A stretch of 64,000 bases of DNA from Phorcus lineatus (lineage: Eukaryota > Mollusca > Gastropoda > Trochida > Trochidae): contig OV121082.1 in assembly GCA_921293015.1 (NCBI GenBank), forward strand, positions 52,596,971 to 52,660,970, given 5' to 3'. Position 1 is the first letter of the stretch. Every line of letters begins with the position of its first letter. The notes beneath the pieces are model-generated. The model was not told where the DNA came from and did no database searches. It saw nothing but the letters and a program-made list of their open reading frames with translations. Made by a program: the position numbers and the translations under genes. Shown here one piece after another: positions 37,095-49,677 of the stretch.

Positions 37095-40000
37095 GGTGTA
37101 ATGTAAATGGTTCCTTATCAGATGTCCTGTCCTAGCCTATAGATAAGGTCAGTAATATATATGTATACAAATCAAATAACACGACTGTGTTGTTGTCTAT
37201 ATCTATAGAATATAAAAGCTTACTGAAAATAGAAATAAATTATTAAAAGGGATTTTTTTAACAAATTGTATTCTAAAATTACTTCTATACCTAAATGGAT
37301 AGATGTGAACTGTTTCAAATAATTCCCAAATAAAGAAACGCGACAAGGTACTTGTTACCTACTGCATTCTAACAACTTTAGAATATGATAAGAGAAGAAA
37401 ATGTCAACCATTTCAGGTTTTTACTTTGTCAGGTTTTCTCGCCAAATGTTCTTGAATCAGGCCCCGTAAGGAATTGCAATTTAAAAGGGATTTCCAACTG
37501 AAGGATCGAGTTGAAAACCAAAACCATGTGAAACCTGCTTTCGCATCCAGGGACAACAAAGCTGTATGTTTACATATTGTTTTCGTTAGAAAGTAATTAC
37601 ATAGATGGTAGTCATGTTTTCATTGTAATGCCATATTCTGAAAAATAGTTGTCTCATGTGTCCAAATATCGGAACCGTATTATTTCATGCACGCTAATAG
37701 TTCATTAACAATTTAATTCACAATGTAGTAGATTTTCGGCAACTACTTGATAATACATTGGACATTGGCTAGATATAGTAAACGTTCGGTAAGAGATAGG
37801 CTTTTACACTGTAACAGTGAACCGAATAAATTTCAATAGCAACCTTTAAAACAAACATATGCGTTGAAAAAACGTTTCCTTTTGTTGAAAGATAAGACCA
37901 TCATTAACAAAGAAAAGCGATGAAATCTAACAAAACAACTGATTACCATTATCTTGTTGAGTTTATATTAGAAAGAGTGTCGTTCCCTCAAAGACTGAAT
38001 TATGATATTCAACATTAATTTGGTCATCCGCGAAGGGATATCTGCAAAATATTTGAACTTGCTGTTAAGCTTGCAGGGTTGTAAGAATACAAAGCGCAGG
38101 TACACCAGGATTTGAAGTAAAGTGTCGAAGTGAACCTGCCGGCTTGAGCGGCGGGATCTGAGATATATGATCTGCGTAACAGCTCGAGTATAGGGGTCTG
38201 AGATGTATGATCTGCGTAACGGCTCGAGTATACGGGTCTGAGATGTATGATCTGCGTAACGGATCGTGTATAGGGGTCTGAGATGTATGATCTGCGTAAC
38301 GGATCGAGTAAAGGTGTCTGAGATGTATGATCTGTGTAACGGCTCGAGTAAAGGTGTCTGAGATGTATGATCTGTGTAAGGGTTCGAGTAAAGGCGTCTG
38401 AGATGTATGATCTGTGTAAGGGTTCGAGTAAAGGTGAATGAGATGTATGATCTGTGTAAGGGCTCGAGTAAAGGTGTCTGAGATTTATGATCTGTGTAAG
38501 GGCTCGAGTGAAGGTGTCTGAGATGTATGATCTGTGTAAGGGCTCTAGTATAGGGGTCTGAGATGTAAAGAACTGCAAAATGATTATGAACTTATGTCAA
38601 TTAGATCGAGGAAATTGCGAATCTAATGATTACTTAACATGCGTTCTGAGACAGAGTAGATATCACATTACGGAAATGTTGGGTTGTTTTGAAAGATCAA
38701 CAATTCTATAACGAACTTCGATGCTTATCTATTTCTATTAATTATCAACATAGAGTTTCTGATCAGCTAATTGGATTCTATTGATATTTTTCAATCAAAT
38801 GTTTTCTGCTAGAGGCCATACATGGACTTGGTTTTAATGTGCTATTTGAAGTGAATTCTAAAAATGATAAAAGAAATTTTTACGTTTAATGATGATTGTG
38901 GAACTTGATAAACAACTCTCATTGTTCTTACTTGATATTTCAAATATGATTTATCATTGGTTTATTGTATTATTGATTTAACGATAAAACGTGCAAAAGA
39001 AACTATTCTTTTCTGTTTATCATTATAGGAACTGTCTGAGTGAAAGAGATTAAAGATAGTGAAATCTTACCCGAACTCATCAGGAAATATTAAGGTAAAG
39101 ACACTCCCTCGAACGATGTCATAAAAAGCGTTAAATATTTACATGTTTAAAGGGACAGTAGATCCTACAAAACAAATTCACTTGGAATAAAAACGCTGTT
39201 TATTTCATCAAACACCAGAGTCAAATTTTCACTTGAATATGATTACGTATTTCAACATGGAAAGCAGAGTAACCGTTTTCACTTTGATATCCGTTTTGGG
39301 TTTCGATTTGTACCATTACCTGTACCGGTCACATTCAATAACTTGATAACAATGATATAACAATAAGGGTACTTTTACCCCGCAGACATCCAGATGCAAA
39401 GCACATGCTCAATGCGGCAGGGTTTGAGTTATAAACTTTTAGAGTATAGATAAGTCAATACAATATGTTTTTGATCAAAATGGCCGACACACAAGATGAT
39501 TTGTAAATAGACACAGCATGATGTGAAAAGCATAAATGAACGAATTTATTATATAAAAATATCAAACATCACATCGACGTAAAATATCTGTCACTTAACA
39601 TAATCGCTCTGAAATCCTGATCCATCTAGGTTGAAATACATTTAAACCTGAGTCTCCAGGATCATAGTTAGCGTGCACCAGACAAAATTATGAGATGACA
39701 ACCATCACGGCATGATGTGTTCCTCACACGATTGCAAACATTTCTACAAAGTTACGATTTTATGTTCTCTTGTACTTACTGAGCAAGTGAGAGGGTATGG
39801 AACTCACGACTTCGTCAAACAGCTGTGTTGATGATAAGCAGGTAGCACGAATAAGAGACAAAATATGCAACTCCATACAAAGCCACAAATGGGTAAAGGC
39901 TATACACTTGTTACATATTAGCAATAATTTTAGGTGATTACAAGCACCCGTCTCTTGCCGGTTATCATATGCCGAAACTTTAGCTTCGTAAAATACATTG

Positions 40001-41591
40001 GTCACCAGGCAGAGTTTGAACGACTAGGCTGTGGGCGCTGTATGAATTTATATAAGTTATTTGTCAAATGAAACTGACAGGATGCAGTTAAATGATATGT
40101 GTAATGGTTTACCGTGATACGTTATGTACGTTAGGAAAACAAGAACATAGTTTGATTTTAAACTAATCTCAAAAGCCAAAGACAAAGTTAACATATTTAA
40201 CATATCCAGCCTTTCATTCTTCAGGATTGCAATAATGGTAAATATATAACAACAGCAAAGGAAACTCATCAACAAAATGTTAATAACTATGATCTTTGCA
40301 AGATTTATTTAATTGTTCAGATTTACACCTGGGGAAAGCTGCTGCTGTTTTTAAATGGAATTTAGTCAAACAAAAGGGACTTATTTGCCTGCCAGAGCAT
40401 ATCTGCTACAAAGCTTTTCGTAATAACGTATATGTTCGTGTTAAGATAAGGTGCGTTATGGTAAAACGTTCTGAGAGGAAGGAATATGATTAACATTGAA
40501 TTTGTTAAATACGCACATATCGTAACTTCTTAGCAGACGGTCTGCCGGTTTCAATCTAATAATAAACAACATTGATAAAATTTACCTTTTAAAGATGTAT
40601 CAAGCTAAAGGCATGACTGAAGGCAAAACTGAATAATAATACAAAGCTTAGCGGTTTTTTCTATTTCAAATACACCGCACATTGAAATGACATTTTATCC
40701 AGAAATCTTTTCCATTTCATCAAACATAAGTTAAACTATATATTAAACAAACAATAAAAGAAATGATAATACAATTACATGCAAAACAGTATTACTCCGC
40801 CATCAAAACTGCAGGACACTTTAACTAGTAAAGTACAAAACATTCGATTAACCAATATCATTTATCTGTTGAGAACTATAACATGCATTGTCGATTACTT
40901 TATCAAAAGCTTTTTATGATTTTCAAACACATCATCTAACTGTCTAACTGTACAAACAGAAACATAATGACCAAGTTTTTTCCTTACATATGGGAACGCT
41001 TTATAGATCAAGAATTGATTCCATTTGATGTGACGACAATCGTTTATGACATGCATTGATTTTAATTGTCTCAAATATTGTGTAAAGATCTAAAATTGAA
41101 TTTGTGAGCGTGATACGAACTTTTAGTAACTTCATCTTTAAGATATAAACTTAAAGAGTTTAATAGGCTGAAAAAGAGTTTCGGTTTAGGCATTGTTGGA
41201 AGTTAGTTGATGAATTTGAATAGATGCAATAACATTTGATCTATGCAGGTGCATTCATAATTGAACAGGTCTTTTGTGTTTCCATTTATGATTTTGATTA
41301 CATTGAAAATTAAATGTGAAGATTGGTGAAAATGTCCACAAAGTAAATCATCGTAGCATTGTGATCTTTTTCCAAAACTGGATCTTTGTTTTGGAACACT
41401 CTTCCTCAAAATAAAAAACAACACTAGTTCACTTCTTTCCATGATCGCTCTCTGCAAACATGAACTTCAATTATTATTCATTTGTGATGAAGTGGTTAAG
41501 TAGATAACATTTCTTGGGCAATCGGTACATCCGTTTGGTTCGGACATGCACTCGACCTGAACATGTATTCATGTACAACCTTTCTAATAGA
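37095..41591. other. Intergenic region between VWC-B and receptor gene 2
   Basis: Duplicated sequence to 37688, then unique AT-rich DNA. A 40-bp minisatellite at 38152-38575 is listed separately. Short ORFs at 39760-40493, 41203 and 41675 show no motif, signal or splice context that I can support. Confidence 0.5.
38152..38575. repeat. 40-bp minisatellite, about 10.5 units
   Basis: Units of the form tctgagatgtatgatctg (c/t)gtaa(c/g)gg(c/a/t)tcgagta(t/a)a are repeated about ten times. Because 40 is not a multiple of 3, an ORF of 184 codons on the minus strand cycles through all three frames with a 40-residue period. This is expected from a stop-free repeat and is not evidence of a gene. Confidence 0.9.
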
Positions 41592-41631
41592 ATGGTCATC
41601 GTTTTATTGTTACTACCGACTGATTTCCAAT
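41592..41631 (+). other. Candidate alternative first exon for receptor gene 2
   Basis: ATG, then codons for a short hydrophobic peptide (MVIVLLLLPTDFQ), then T|GTAAGT. The phase-1 donor after ...caaT equals that of the main first exon at 42515-42581 (aacT|GTAAGT), so it could splice to the exon at 44106. It could also be an old remnant or chance. Confidence 0.3.
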
Positions 41632-42514
41632 GTAAGTTATTAACCTGAAGATAGATATATTATTATCTGTTGACATGCCGTTAAACATATTTAGATATCC
41701 TTTATACAATCTGTCCTCAGGTAACTCTATGTTAGTTTGTGATTTACTCATTAGAAGCTATCCTTCACATCATTTTAAGTCCAATAATTTGAAAAATGTA
41801 AAAGTTGGATTTTCTCTATATTATCGACAGCATTGTATTCCTTTGATGATTACATTTATAAAAATCTGTTCTTCAATGATATAAAGCAGTAACATGACAT
41901 CCAATTATTTATTCTATTTTTTATTTTCAATTCTCGAACCATGTATCATACTTTAATTAACCGTCTAGAAGTTCACGATATTATACCAAATTTATTGAAC
42001 GTCTCATGTGAGGTTCTGTCAACATTTTTGCTTTGAATGTCCCAAGGGGTTTTCAAGAACATGGGCAATAATGGAGTTAACGAAGTAGAACTAGGCAGTA
42101 AAGCAACTGATGAAAATTGATTGCCAGGCACAACAAGGGTGATACACAGGGTTCAATAGTTTCTTTATACATCAACTTCTATTATGTATTCTTCAAAAAC
42201 ATGTTTACGTCAAAGAACGTTCCAAAATTCCGCAGTTTTTTTCAAGTATCTTATCACAAAAACGCAAATTTCAGAATGGCATGATGGATCTAAAATCAAC
42301 CAAAGGATCATAAAGTACATCCAGAGTTCCAGTTTAAACAGACGTAATTACAAACGGGAAAGGATTTATATGCTGATCAATTACCCACGTGATCACTTTG
42401 CCCTCCTTCATGCATCAGACATGTCCTATCGATCCGATACTTTGTGTAATGTACTGTACAGCCTTTCTTGTTGTGGACAAACTTATTTCTGAATAGTATA
42501 CTCAAGTCTTTCAG

Positions 42515-45500
42515 ATGGAGAAGTTGTTTCTTGTTTCATTATTATTCATTGGTTTTGGAACAGGATTTTTATTTCAAAACTGTAAGTATATGTTTGAAAT
42601 CAGTGAACGATAAACAACAACATTATCGACACGTTTTCAAATTGTATGTGATATGAAGCGTCATGATTATTAGTGGTTGTAACATTTTATGTTAGTATTT
42701 GTAAGCTATATATCACTCTCGAGAGAAAGTTATTTCTGAATGTGTAGCATTGTCTGAATCTAATACTTTGTTTACTTTCCACAGCTATCACAATAGATTT
42801 ACTGTTTCTGTATATATTTATAGCTTCTGTATATATTGACAAACGTAGATGGAAAACATACCATGTATTTTCAGATTTTTTATCACCTTTTTTAATCTTC
42901 TTTATTGATCACTTTTTAACGTGCTTAATATTTGAAATGAAACAGAGTCAGAGAAAAACTTGACATACACAAATACATGTTGTATTTCAGCACTCGAATG
43001 TTTAAATCATGTTTACGATTTACCTGAATAATGTCATAATATATTCTCCAAAGATAATCAATGTGATTAGACCACAATTCCCTCAACAATCGCTTGACAT
43101 TCAGCTTTACATGAAATTGACATTCAAGGCATACAAACGTGCTTATGAGAAAAAATGGGAATTAAATCACCCTGGATGATAAAAATTTTAAAAAGATATA
43201 TGGAAGACAAAGAATACTTAAAATCAATTTTATTATTGAAACCTCATATTTGAATACTTCAACATCTTTTATACCTATTTGGTATCAAATCATTACCATT
43301 ATATAGAGATTTTAATTACTATTTTTTTAAGGAAGCAGCACCCTGAATATAATGGTTTGGATACAAATTAAGATTTTCTCCAGTATGACAATGAGTATCG
43401 ACACTGATAACACCTTTATTAAATTGATATTTTTAGTTGAATATTTGCTAAAAAGGAGGTCATAAGATGGAATCCGAAGCAAATTATTATTTAGATATTA
43501 AGATTAATAATGTTAATTTCAAAATTAAATCCTCACAACTTCATCCGCCTATTTCTAACATATCAAACATAGTTTCAATGTAAAACGGTCTATTACATAG
43601 ACCTATTCATGGTCTTAATTGTAGTTTCCTCTGTGTATTTACATGCGTACGTGCATCCATCTCTCCCTGCCCCACCCCATGTGTTGGACGACCTCGTGTC
43701 CCCTCATTGTCTGTTTACATTACTTTACCGTGGTTAAATGTGTACTTAGCCTATCATTGATTATCAGATGAAACATGTCTGTTTGTAAAGAGACGTGATT
43801 TATCATGCCTAGATCCAAACTAATGAAGAAATAGAATTGATTTATTCCATTATCATCCCGCCCCGTCATGTCTGTAATTTGGACAATTAGAATACGAGAT
43901 CAGGCGTAAATGGTCGTTATTTTTTCTAGTGAATATCATATACTTTGTTAATATCTGTAAATACATTATAACATAAAAATATAAGACGACATTGCGACGG
44001 TTTTAATTTGCATAAAATGTATGCAACCTCATTACTGAAAACGGTAATGATTCATGCAATAGGGTGGAAGTTAAAGAGAAGGTTGATGTATGAATTGTTT
44101 TACAGATACGTATGAAAGCGCAAGACGAGAATGGCAACTGTACCTGAAATCCTCTCCCTTGGTAAAGCAGTTGGTGACGAGTTCTTCAATGGAACATATA
44201 GTAGTTATTGCATCAAAGCAATGTAAGGACATTTTAGTCGCTTAGTTTTATGTCGTTTTTTTCTGACATAGTTGTGGGTGCAAATGAAGATAAAAATCAA
44301 GATAGTTAAAATATTCAAAGGGTTCGACCGGCAGTGCTACTTGTAACTTGCTTCTAGTTACTGTTCCTTTGATTACATTACATTCAGTGTGATAACTATT
44401 ATGCGCACACCAATATAAACAAATATCAAAATATGGAACACAAGATAATCATATCAGTAAATTTGACTTGTGATGACGTTCCAGATAAATTTGCGTCCGC
44501 CGAGAATGTTTTAAACCCCATGAGCTTGGCGGTCGTATTTGGAATATATAATTTGAATAAATCGTTTGAATTTAATCGTCAAGAAAAATTACATTGCCCC
44601 CCCCCCCCCCCCCCCCTTTTCTTGTCAGTGTTGTATCTTAACAAGTTAGCATTCTTAAAGCATGATGTGTTGATGTTAATTCACCAACTGAGGCCACTCA
44701 AGTCATGTATTCCCATTTCAACCCCAAGTGGCAAAACGCGTATTGGCCATATGTGTTTCAAACAACATTTCGTGTTCCAACTCCGACTGACTTTTTGAAA
44801 GTGGAAGGTATACCTCGAATAATATATGAGTGAAAAGAATCTGAGAATCAACACTCTTACCTATAGAAACGAGCTACTGAAGCAGTGATCACTTCAAATA
44901 TTAAAGTGTTGCTCAGTTTCAGATGACGTTCCTCTTGGAGAAATCGCCACCGATTACCCAGTTACTCTACGGTTCGAAACGATTGATTCCTTCCGACAAA
45001 CGATTAGAGACATTATGAAAGACGTCCTGGTTGAACAAACTGTGACTTCATATTGGAAAAGGTTGAACTTTATTGTTGTCACTACCAGAGACGAAATTGA
45101 GTTTATTTTAGAAAAAGTAAGTATGATTAGTGAATTTAAATACAAATAACAACGAATTTTCAACAAAAAAATTGAAAATGTGCTTATTGTTTCGCAAACT
45201 TTATTAATATCAATTTTGATATATCATAATGTTACATATATATTATAACATTTCCTCGATAAAAGAAGATTTCCTGAAAATACTTTTCGCAATAGTTTTA
45301 CCTTTATAGTGATGATAGCTGATCTAGAATCGCTAAGTCTGATGGTAATGATAGTAAAACGGTGCAATTATTTACGCTTCTAAAAACTTTCAGGTTCAAC
45401 AACTTGATGTTGAAGTCGGGAAGAAATGTTTACTGCGTCATTTCTCAAGGTGGATTCTTATATCAACTGACGAACGGGTGCCAATTTCTTCGTTTAAGGA

Positions 45501-48500
45501 TAATCTGTTTGACAACGTCAATGTTATATCTGAGGTCAGTTTATATCATTTTGATTTGGTTTGGAACTTTTTAATCGCTTTCTAGATATATTAGGTGTGT
45601 GTATACTTATAAGCAAACAATAAATGACCCTATCATCGTCAACTGTCCAGCAAAAAGTGACCACGTACTGCAGACCTTTACTGAACCTTACACTAAACCT
45701 ATAATTCGAAGTCATCATGATCCAAAGCATTGGCATTCAAACTTAAAATTTTCTTAAGTGAATAAAGTTCATGACATTTTAGCATGAATCATCCCTCAAC
45801 AACACCCTCAGTGAAACAGAAATCACCCTACAGACATTGATGTGGGAACATGATGAAAGAGCTCTGAGAGATCATATGGAATTTACCAGAACTGGAAAAT
45901 CACCATTTCCTAATGTGAATTATGGTCTCAACGGAAGACGAATTACAGCCGCAATGCTTGAAGTAAGATATTTTCATCACATTTATGACATTATTAAAGC
46001 ATGTTTTCATGAACTAACTTAAATGTTTATATAAATTAAGTTTAACAATTTCATAACGTGTAGAGTCTCTTTCAGTGGTTGCCATTTTCCAAAAAAGAGA
46101 CAGGAGAAGCTGTCAATGGAACTCTGATGTATACTGGAATCACTGGAGAAATAATGAACAGACTGGCCATTATCTTTAATTTCAGGTAAATGACGTGAGC
46201 ATAAAGGTGCATCATCTAAAAGTATTTTTTCAACTTGTTTACATACTTCTATCCTTATCTTTTCCCTGAATTCATTATGGTTTGTTATGTCTACTCGCAA
46301 GTACCTAACTAACATTGATTTGTTTAACATGTCAATTGCAGTATTCAGTATGTGGAACCAGCAGACCAACAATGGGGCGAAGATATTAATTCCTCTTGGA
46401 CTGGAATCGTCGGCATGTTGCAACGAGAGGTCAGTTTCAAACTTCCATAATCTTTTAATAGTTTTAAATTTTGAAACAAACAAATTAATTGATAATTGAA
46501 TATGAAAAGCAATGTTTATTTGTGTGTGATCTATACATTCATTTTGGTTTGATGTGAAAATGACTACTTTGTTATCGGGAGATTATAAATATTTTCGGTC
46601 ATACTCAACTGTTTTGTGGTTCATGGGCTTGTCTTATTTCAGGAAGTCGATATGTGTGGTGTTCCTTATGCAGTGAATATAGATAGACAGAGAGTCATGA
46701 CCTATTCTTACCCGTTCCTTTACAAACATCAATCAGCTGTGTACAGGAAATCTGTCGACAATGGTCATTCGTGGACTGTACTGATTTCATGTTTCAAGTG
46801 GGAAGTTTACATGTGGGGATTGGTAACATTGTTCCTTGTTTGGATCCTGTTTAATGTGTTTGAGATTTTGAATCGTTTCTGGTTTGAAACGACATCCAGT
46901 TTGACATACACAGAAGTTGCAATGTTGACCTTTTCTGTTCCTCTTCATCAAGGTAAGTTAATGAGAAAGAAACTTAATCAAATCAATAGTAACGTTAATG
47001 AATTTTTCCAAAATGCACTTATAGTGAACGCCTGCAATTAGGTGGTGAGCCTTCGAAAGTATTTCACTATTATCACGGCTGGAAGCATTATGCAGAGCGC
47101 GACAATTTTTATGGCTATACAATCCTGCAGTTTGAAATAAAACCATGACCTTAGGAAATAGCTTTAAAAGAGGGATGATGAATCAAAGAAAACTGTACCA
47201 CTTTTGTGTAGTTGTAACAGTAAACATATGTCGACATGAGTGTTTAATCAATAAATCATTGTCAGATATAAACGTTACGAAGGAAATATTTTCAGGTGCT
47301 CATTCCATCCCATCGTCTGCTTCTTCCAAGATTCTACTGAGCTTCTGGTGGATCTTCTGTATTGTCCTCACGGGTGTGTACACTGGAAATCTTATTGCTC
47401 TACTCACAGTGTCCAGAGAATCTATTCCCTTCCGCACAATTGAGGAGCTAGCTGAGCAAAACACTCATCAAATTGGAACCACTTCAGGAGAATTCATTGA
47501 ACTGATTATTAAGGTAAATAGCCAAGTTTGAACCTCTGTTTATAGATCTGTATTTGTCGATATTTGAATGAATTCATTGGTAGTTACTAGCCTTTGTTCC
47601 AAAAAGTGTTGTCCCATAAACCCAAGTAAATTAAAATCAAATTAAGATCATGAATATTAGGAAGGTTACTTATTAGAAACAAATCCAAAAGGCTCTGGAA
47701 TAGTTTTTGTTTCAATTTCAATTGAATTGATTTGGTTAATAATAAGAAACATGTTCTATAGTTAATGAAGAAATGTTGTAATTTCCTTGTGATCTATATC
47801 ATGAATAGATTAACATGTACACATACAAGTAACAGTCAAAAATTTGACGATATACTTATATAAGCACACAAATGTTTTTGTTTATAGACCTCCAACACAT
47901 CAGTGTTTCAAAGTCTCTGGGATAAAGCTAAGTTAAGCAAAGTTCCAAGTTCGGTGACCACAGAAGAAGAGTGGCAGATACATATGGATCGGCTGAACAG
48001 TGGGCAATACATCTTACTCTTGGATGAAACTAAATCAGATATGATAATGAGGGAGAGCTGCGATATAGCCAAAATACCCGATGACTTTATGCCCATATAC
48101 TCAAGTTTCACATTTCCAAAAGATTCTCCTTTGGCATATCTTTTTGCAGATGAGTAAGTATGCTCTCAGTTACAATACTAGTGCTGATATTATTCGTGAT
48201 TTGGAAGATTAAACTTGTCATCGTCATCGATACAATCAGGATAGTCAATGACAAGGATTCATTCATTGATAAATTTAGTTTAGACTTAACTTGCTGGTAT
48301 AATTTTTCTCCTTTTCTATGGAGAACACTTTTTTAATTTCATGACTGAGGACGTATTGATAATATTCTTTTAAGGTTTTCAAACATTAGCAGTATCAAAG
48401 TTATCACTGTCTTCTCACTTCTGTACAACTTCTATATGACTTTGACATCCCCTTGCAGATTGATGTACATGACTGAGAATGGACTTATGTCAACCTGGTT

Positions 48501-48687
48501 CAAAATGTGGTCCCCTAAAGCAAAGATTTGTGTCGAAAAGAGTCAACTTCAAAACATGCAGCTGACTGCAGGAGATCTTATAAGTGGCTTTCTTGCATCC
48601 GCTGTTGGTATTTGTCTTGCAACAATTAGTTTAATTGCAGAGGTTATCGTCTATGCCTTATATCACAACAAGAAACAGTCTCGTTAA
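42515..48687 (+). CDS. Ionotropic glutamate receptor-like subunit 2, complete, 11 exons, 639 aa
   Basis: Paralogue of the gene at 14738-20797. Exons: 42515-42581, 44106-44222, 44923-45116, 45394-45534, 45783-45962, 46076-46185, 46342-46429, 46643-46952, 47296-47513, 47888-48153, 48459-48687. Every intron has the same phase as in gene 1, and four exons have identical length (67, 141, 88 and 266 nt). A signal peptide (MEKLFLVSLLFIGFG) is followed by a short N-terminal region; S1 starts at LNGRRITAAMLE. PYAVNIDRQR includes Arg314 at the ligand-arginine position, TM1 is about 355-375, the pore loop ends VPLHQG (His401 at the Q/R site), M3 has GVYTGNLIALLTV (about 418-441), Asp521 is the S2 acidic residue, and TM4 is about 604-626 with a short cytoplasmic tail. 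Same membrane channel role; ligand unknown. NSSW and NNTL sequons fit an extracellular domain. Confidence 0.93.
44597..44616 (+). repeat. Poly-C tract
   Basis: A run of 20 cytosines in the second intron of receptor gene 2; its length is probably polymorphic and prone to sequencing error. Confidence 0.95.
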
Positions 48688-49094
48688 CTCAATTGATATT
48701 CATAGTGATTGGAGAAAATACGAAAACTATGTTGCCAAAACTTGCCCTACATGCGAGAAGTGATAACGGAAAAAAACAAAATTACCCACATGTTTGTCGG
48801 AAGATGTCACAAAAGCAAATGTTTTCCTAAACCAGCCACTCAACGCTTTCAATCTGGTCATGAATTTGCTGCATTACTGTAAAATCTAACAAGGGAAGAT
48901 CTTCAACTACTGTCCCAATGAGATCATATCGCCATTAACTACGATATATACATCTATCAAATATATTACAATGTTTCGTTAGACGTAACTGCTTATGTTC
49001 TTTATAGTCAACCCCCTTCAGAATCTGAATCAAGCAATCAAAATGTTTCATATAAACTTACAATACACATTATAAATTCATGAAGTAAAACTCA
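48688..49094. other. 3' flank of receptor gene 2
   Basis: Presumed 3' UTR and flank. The first plain AATAAA is at about 49200, inside the duplicated block that follows, so the end of the transcript is not clear. Confidence 0.4.
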
Positions 49095-49677
49095 TAAGCG
49101 TTGAGAAACTCGGATATATGCAGGATTCAACGGATGTGGTTTTATACATATGGTGTGCTCGTTTACAATACTGAAAACGTTGTATATCGACCAAATAGGA
49201 AATAAATGAATGGAAAAATGTCATTATCTGGTCTACTTTGAGTAAGTAACAACTAATATAAGTCATGCGCTTGCTTTTCTTGAAAAATTGTTGGTCAAAA
49301 TGTTTTGCATTTTATGGATGTTTCATTTTCAAAGTAGCGAAAATCATATAACAAAATTTCATCTACACAAGTTATCTCCCTTTAGAGTGTTAATACACAG
49401 AAAAATATTCTTTTAGCAAAAAAGTGTTGAAAAACTGAGATCTGCAGGATTCATTGGATGTATTTTTTTATATATTGGTGTCTTTGTATACAAACCTGTA
49501 GACCTTTGTGAATCGGCCAATTAGGAAATAAACATTACCACAATTGTCATAATCATGTCTACTTGAATAAAGTGATTGCTAATTAATGCACTTTCTTTTC
49601 TTGAAACAATATGTTGGTAAAAATGTTAAGCATGTTTTTGACGTTTCATTTTCTTAGTAGCTAGAATCATATTGACA
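49095..49677. repeat. Diverged direct duplication, about 325 bp apart
   Basis: 49097-49352 and 49422-49677 align with moderate divergence. Shared words include tgcaggattca, taggaaataaa, cttttcttgaaa and gtttcattttc. Non-coding. Confidence 0.65.

Larger units (their letters stand above)
26006..37688. repeat. Segmental duplication, copy B, interrupted by a BEL/Pao element
   Basis: Tandem copy of 20042-25994. It is longer because of the 7,019-bp element at 29314-36332 and about 500 extra bases at 27220-27730. It is shorter where copy A has 20945-22450. Coding exons of the VWC gene remain open, while the receptor exons are broken. Confidence 0.88.

Noticed and set aside
38024-38578. Minus-strand ORF of 184 codons with a repeated RSYISD motif
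   Set aside because: It is produced by a 40-bp tandem repeat read in three frames; there is no start context, signal or known domain.
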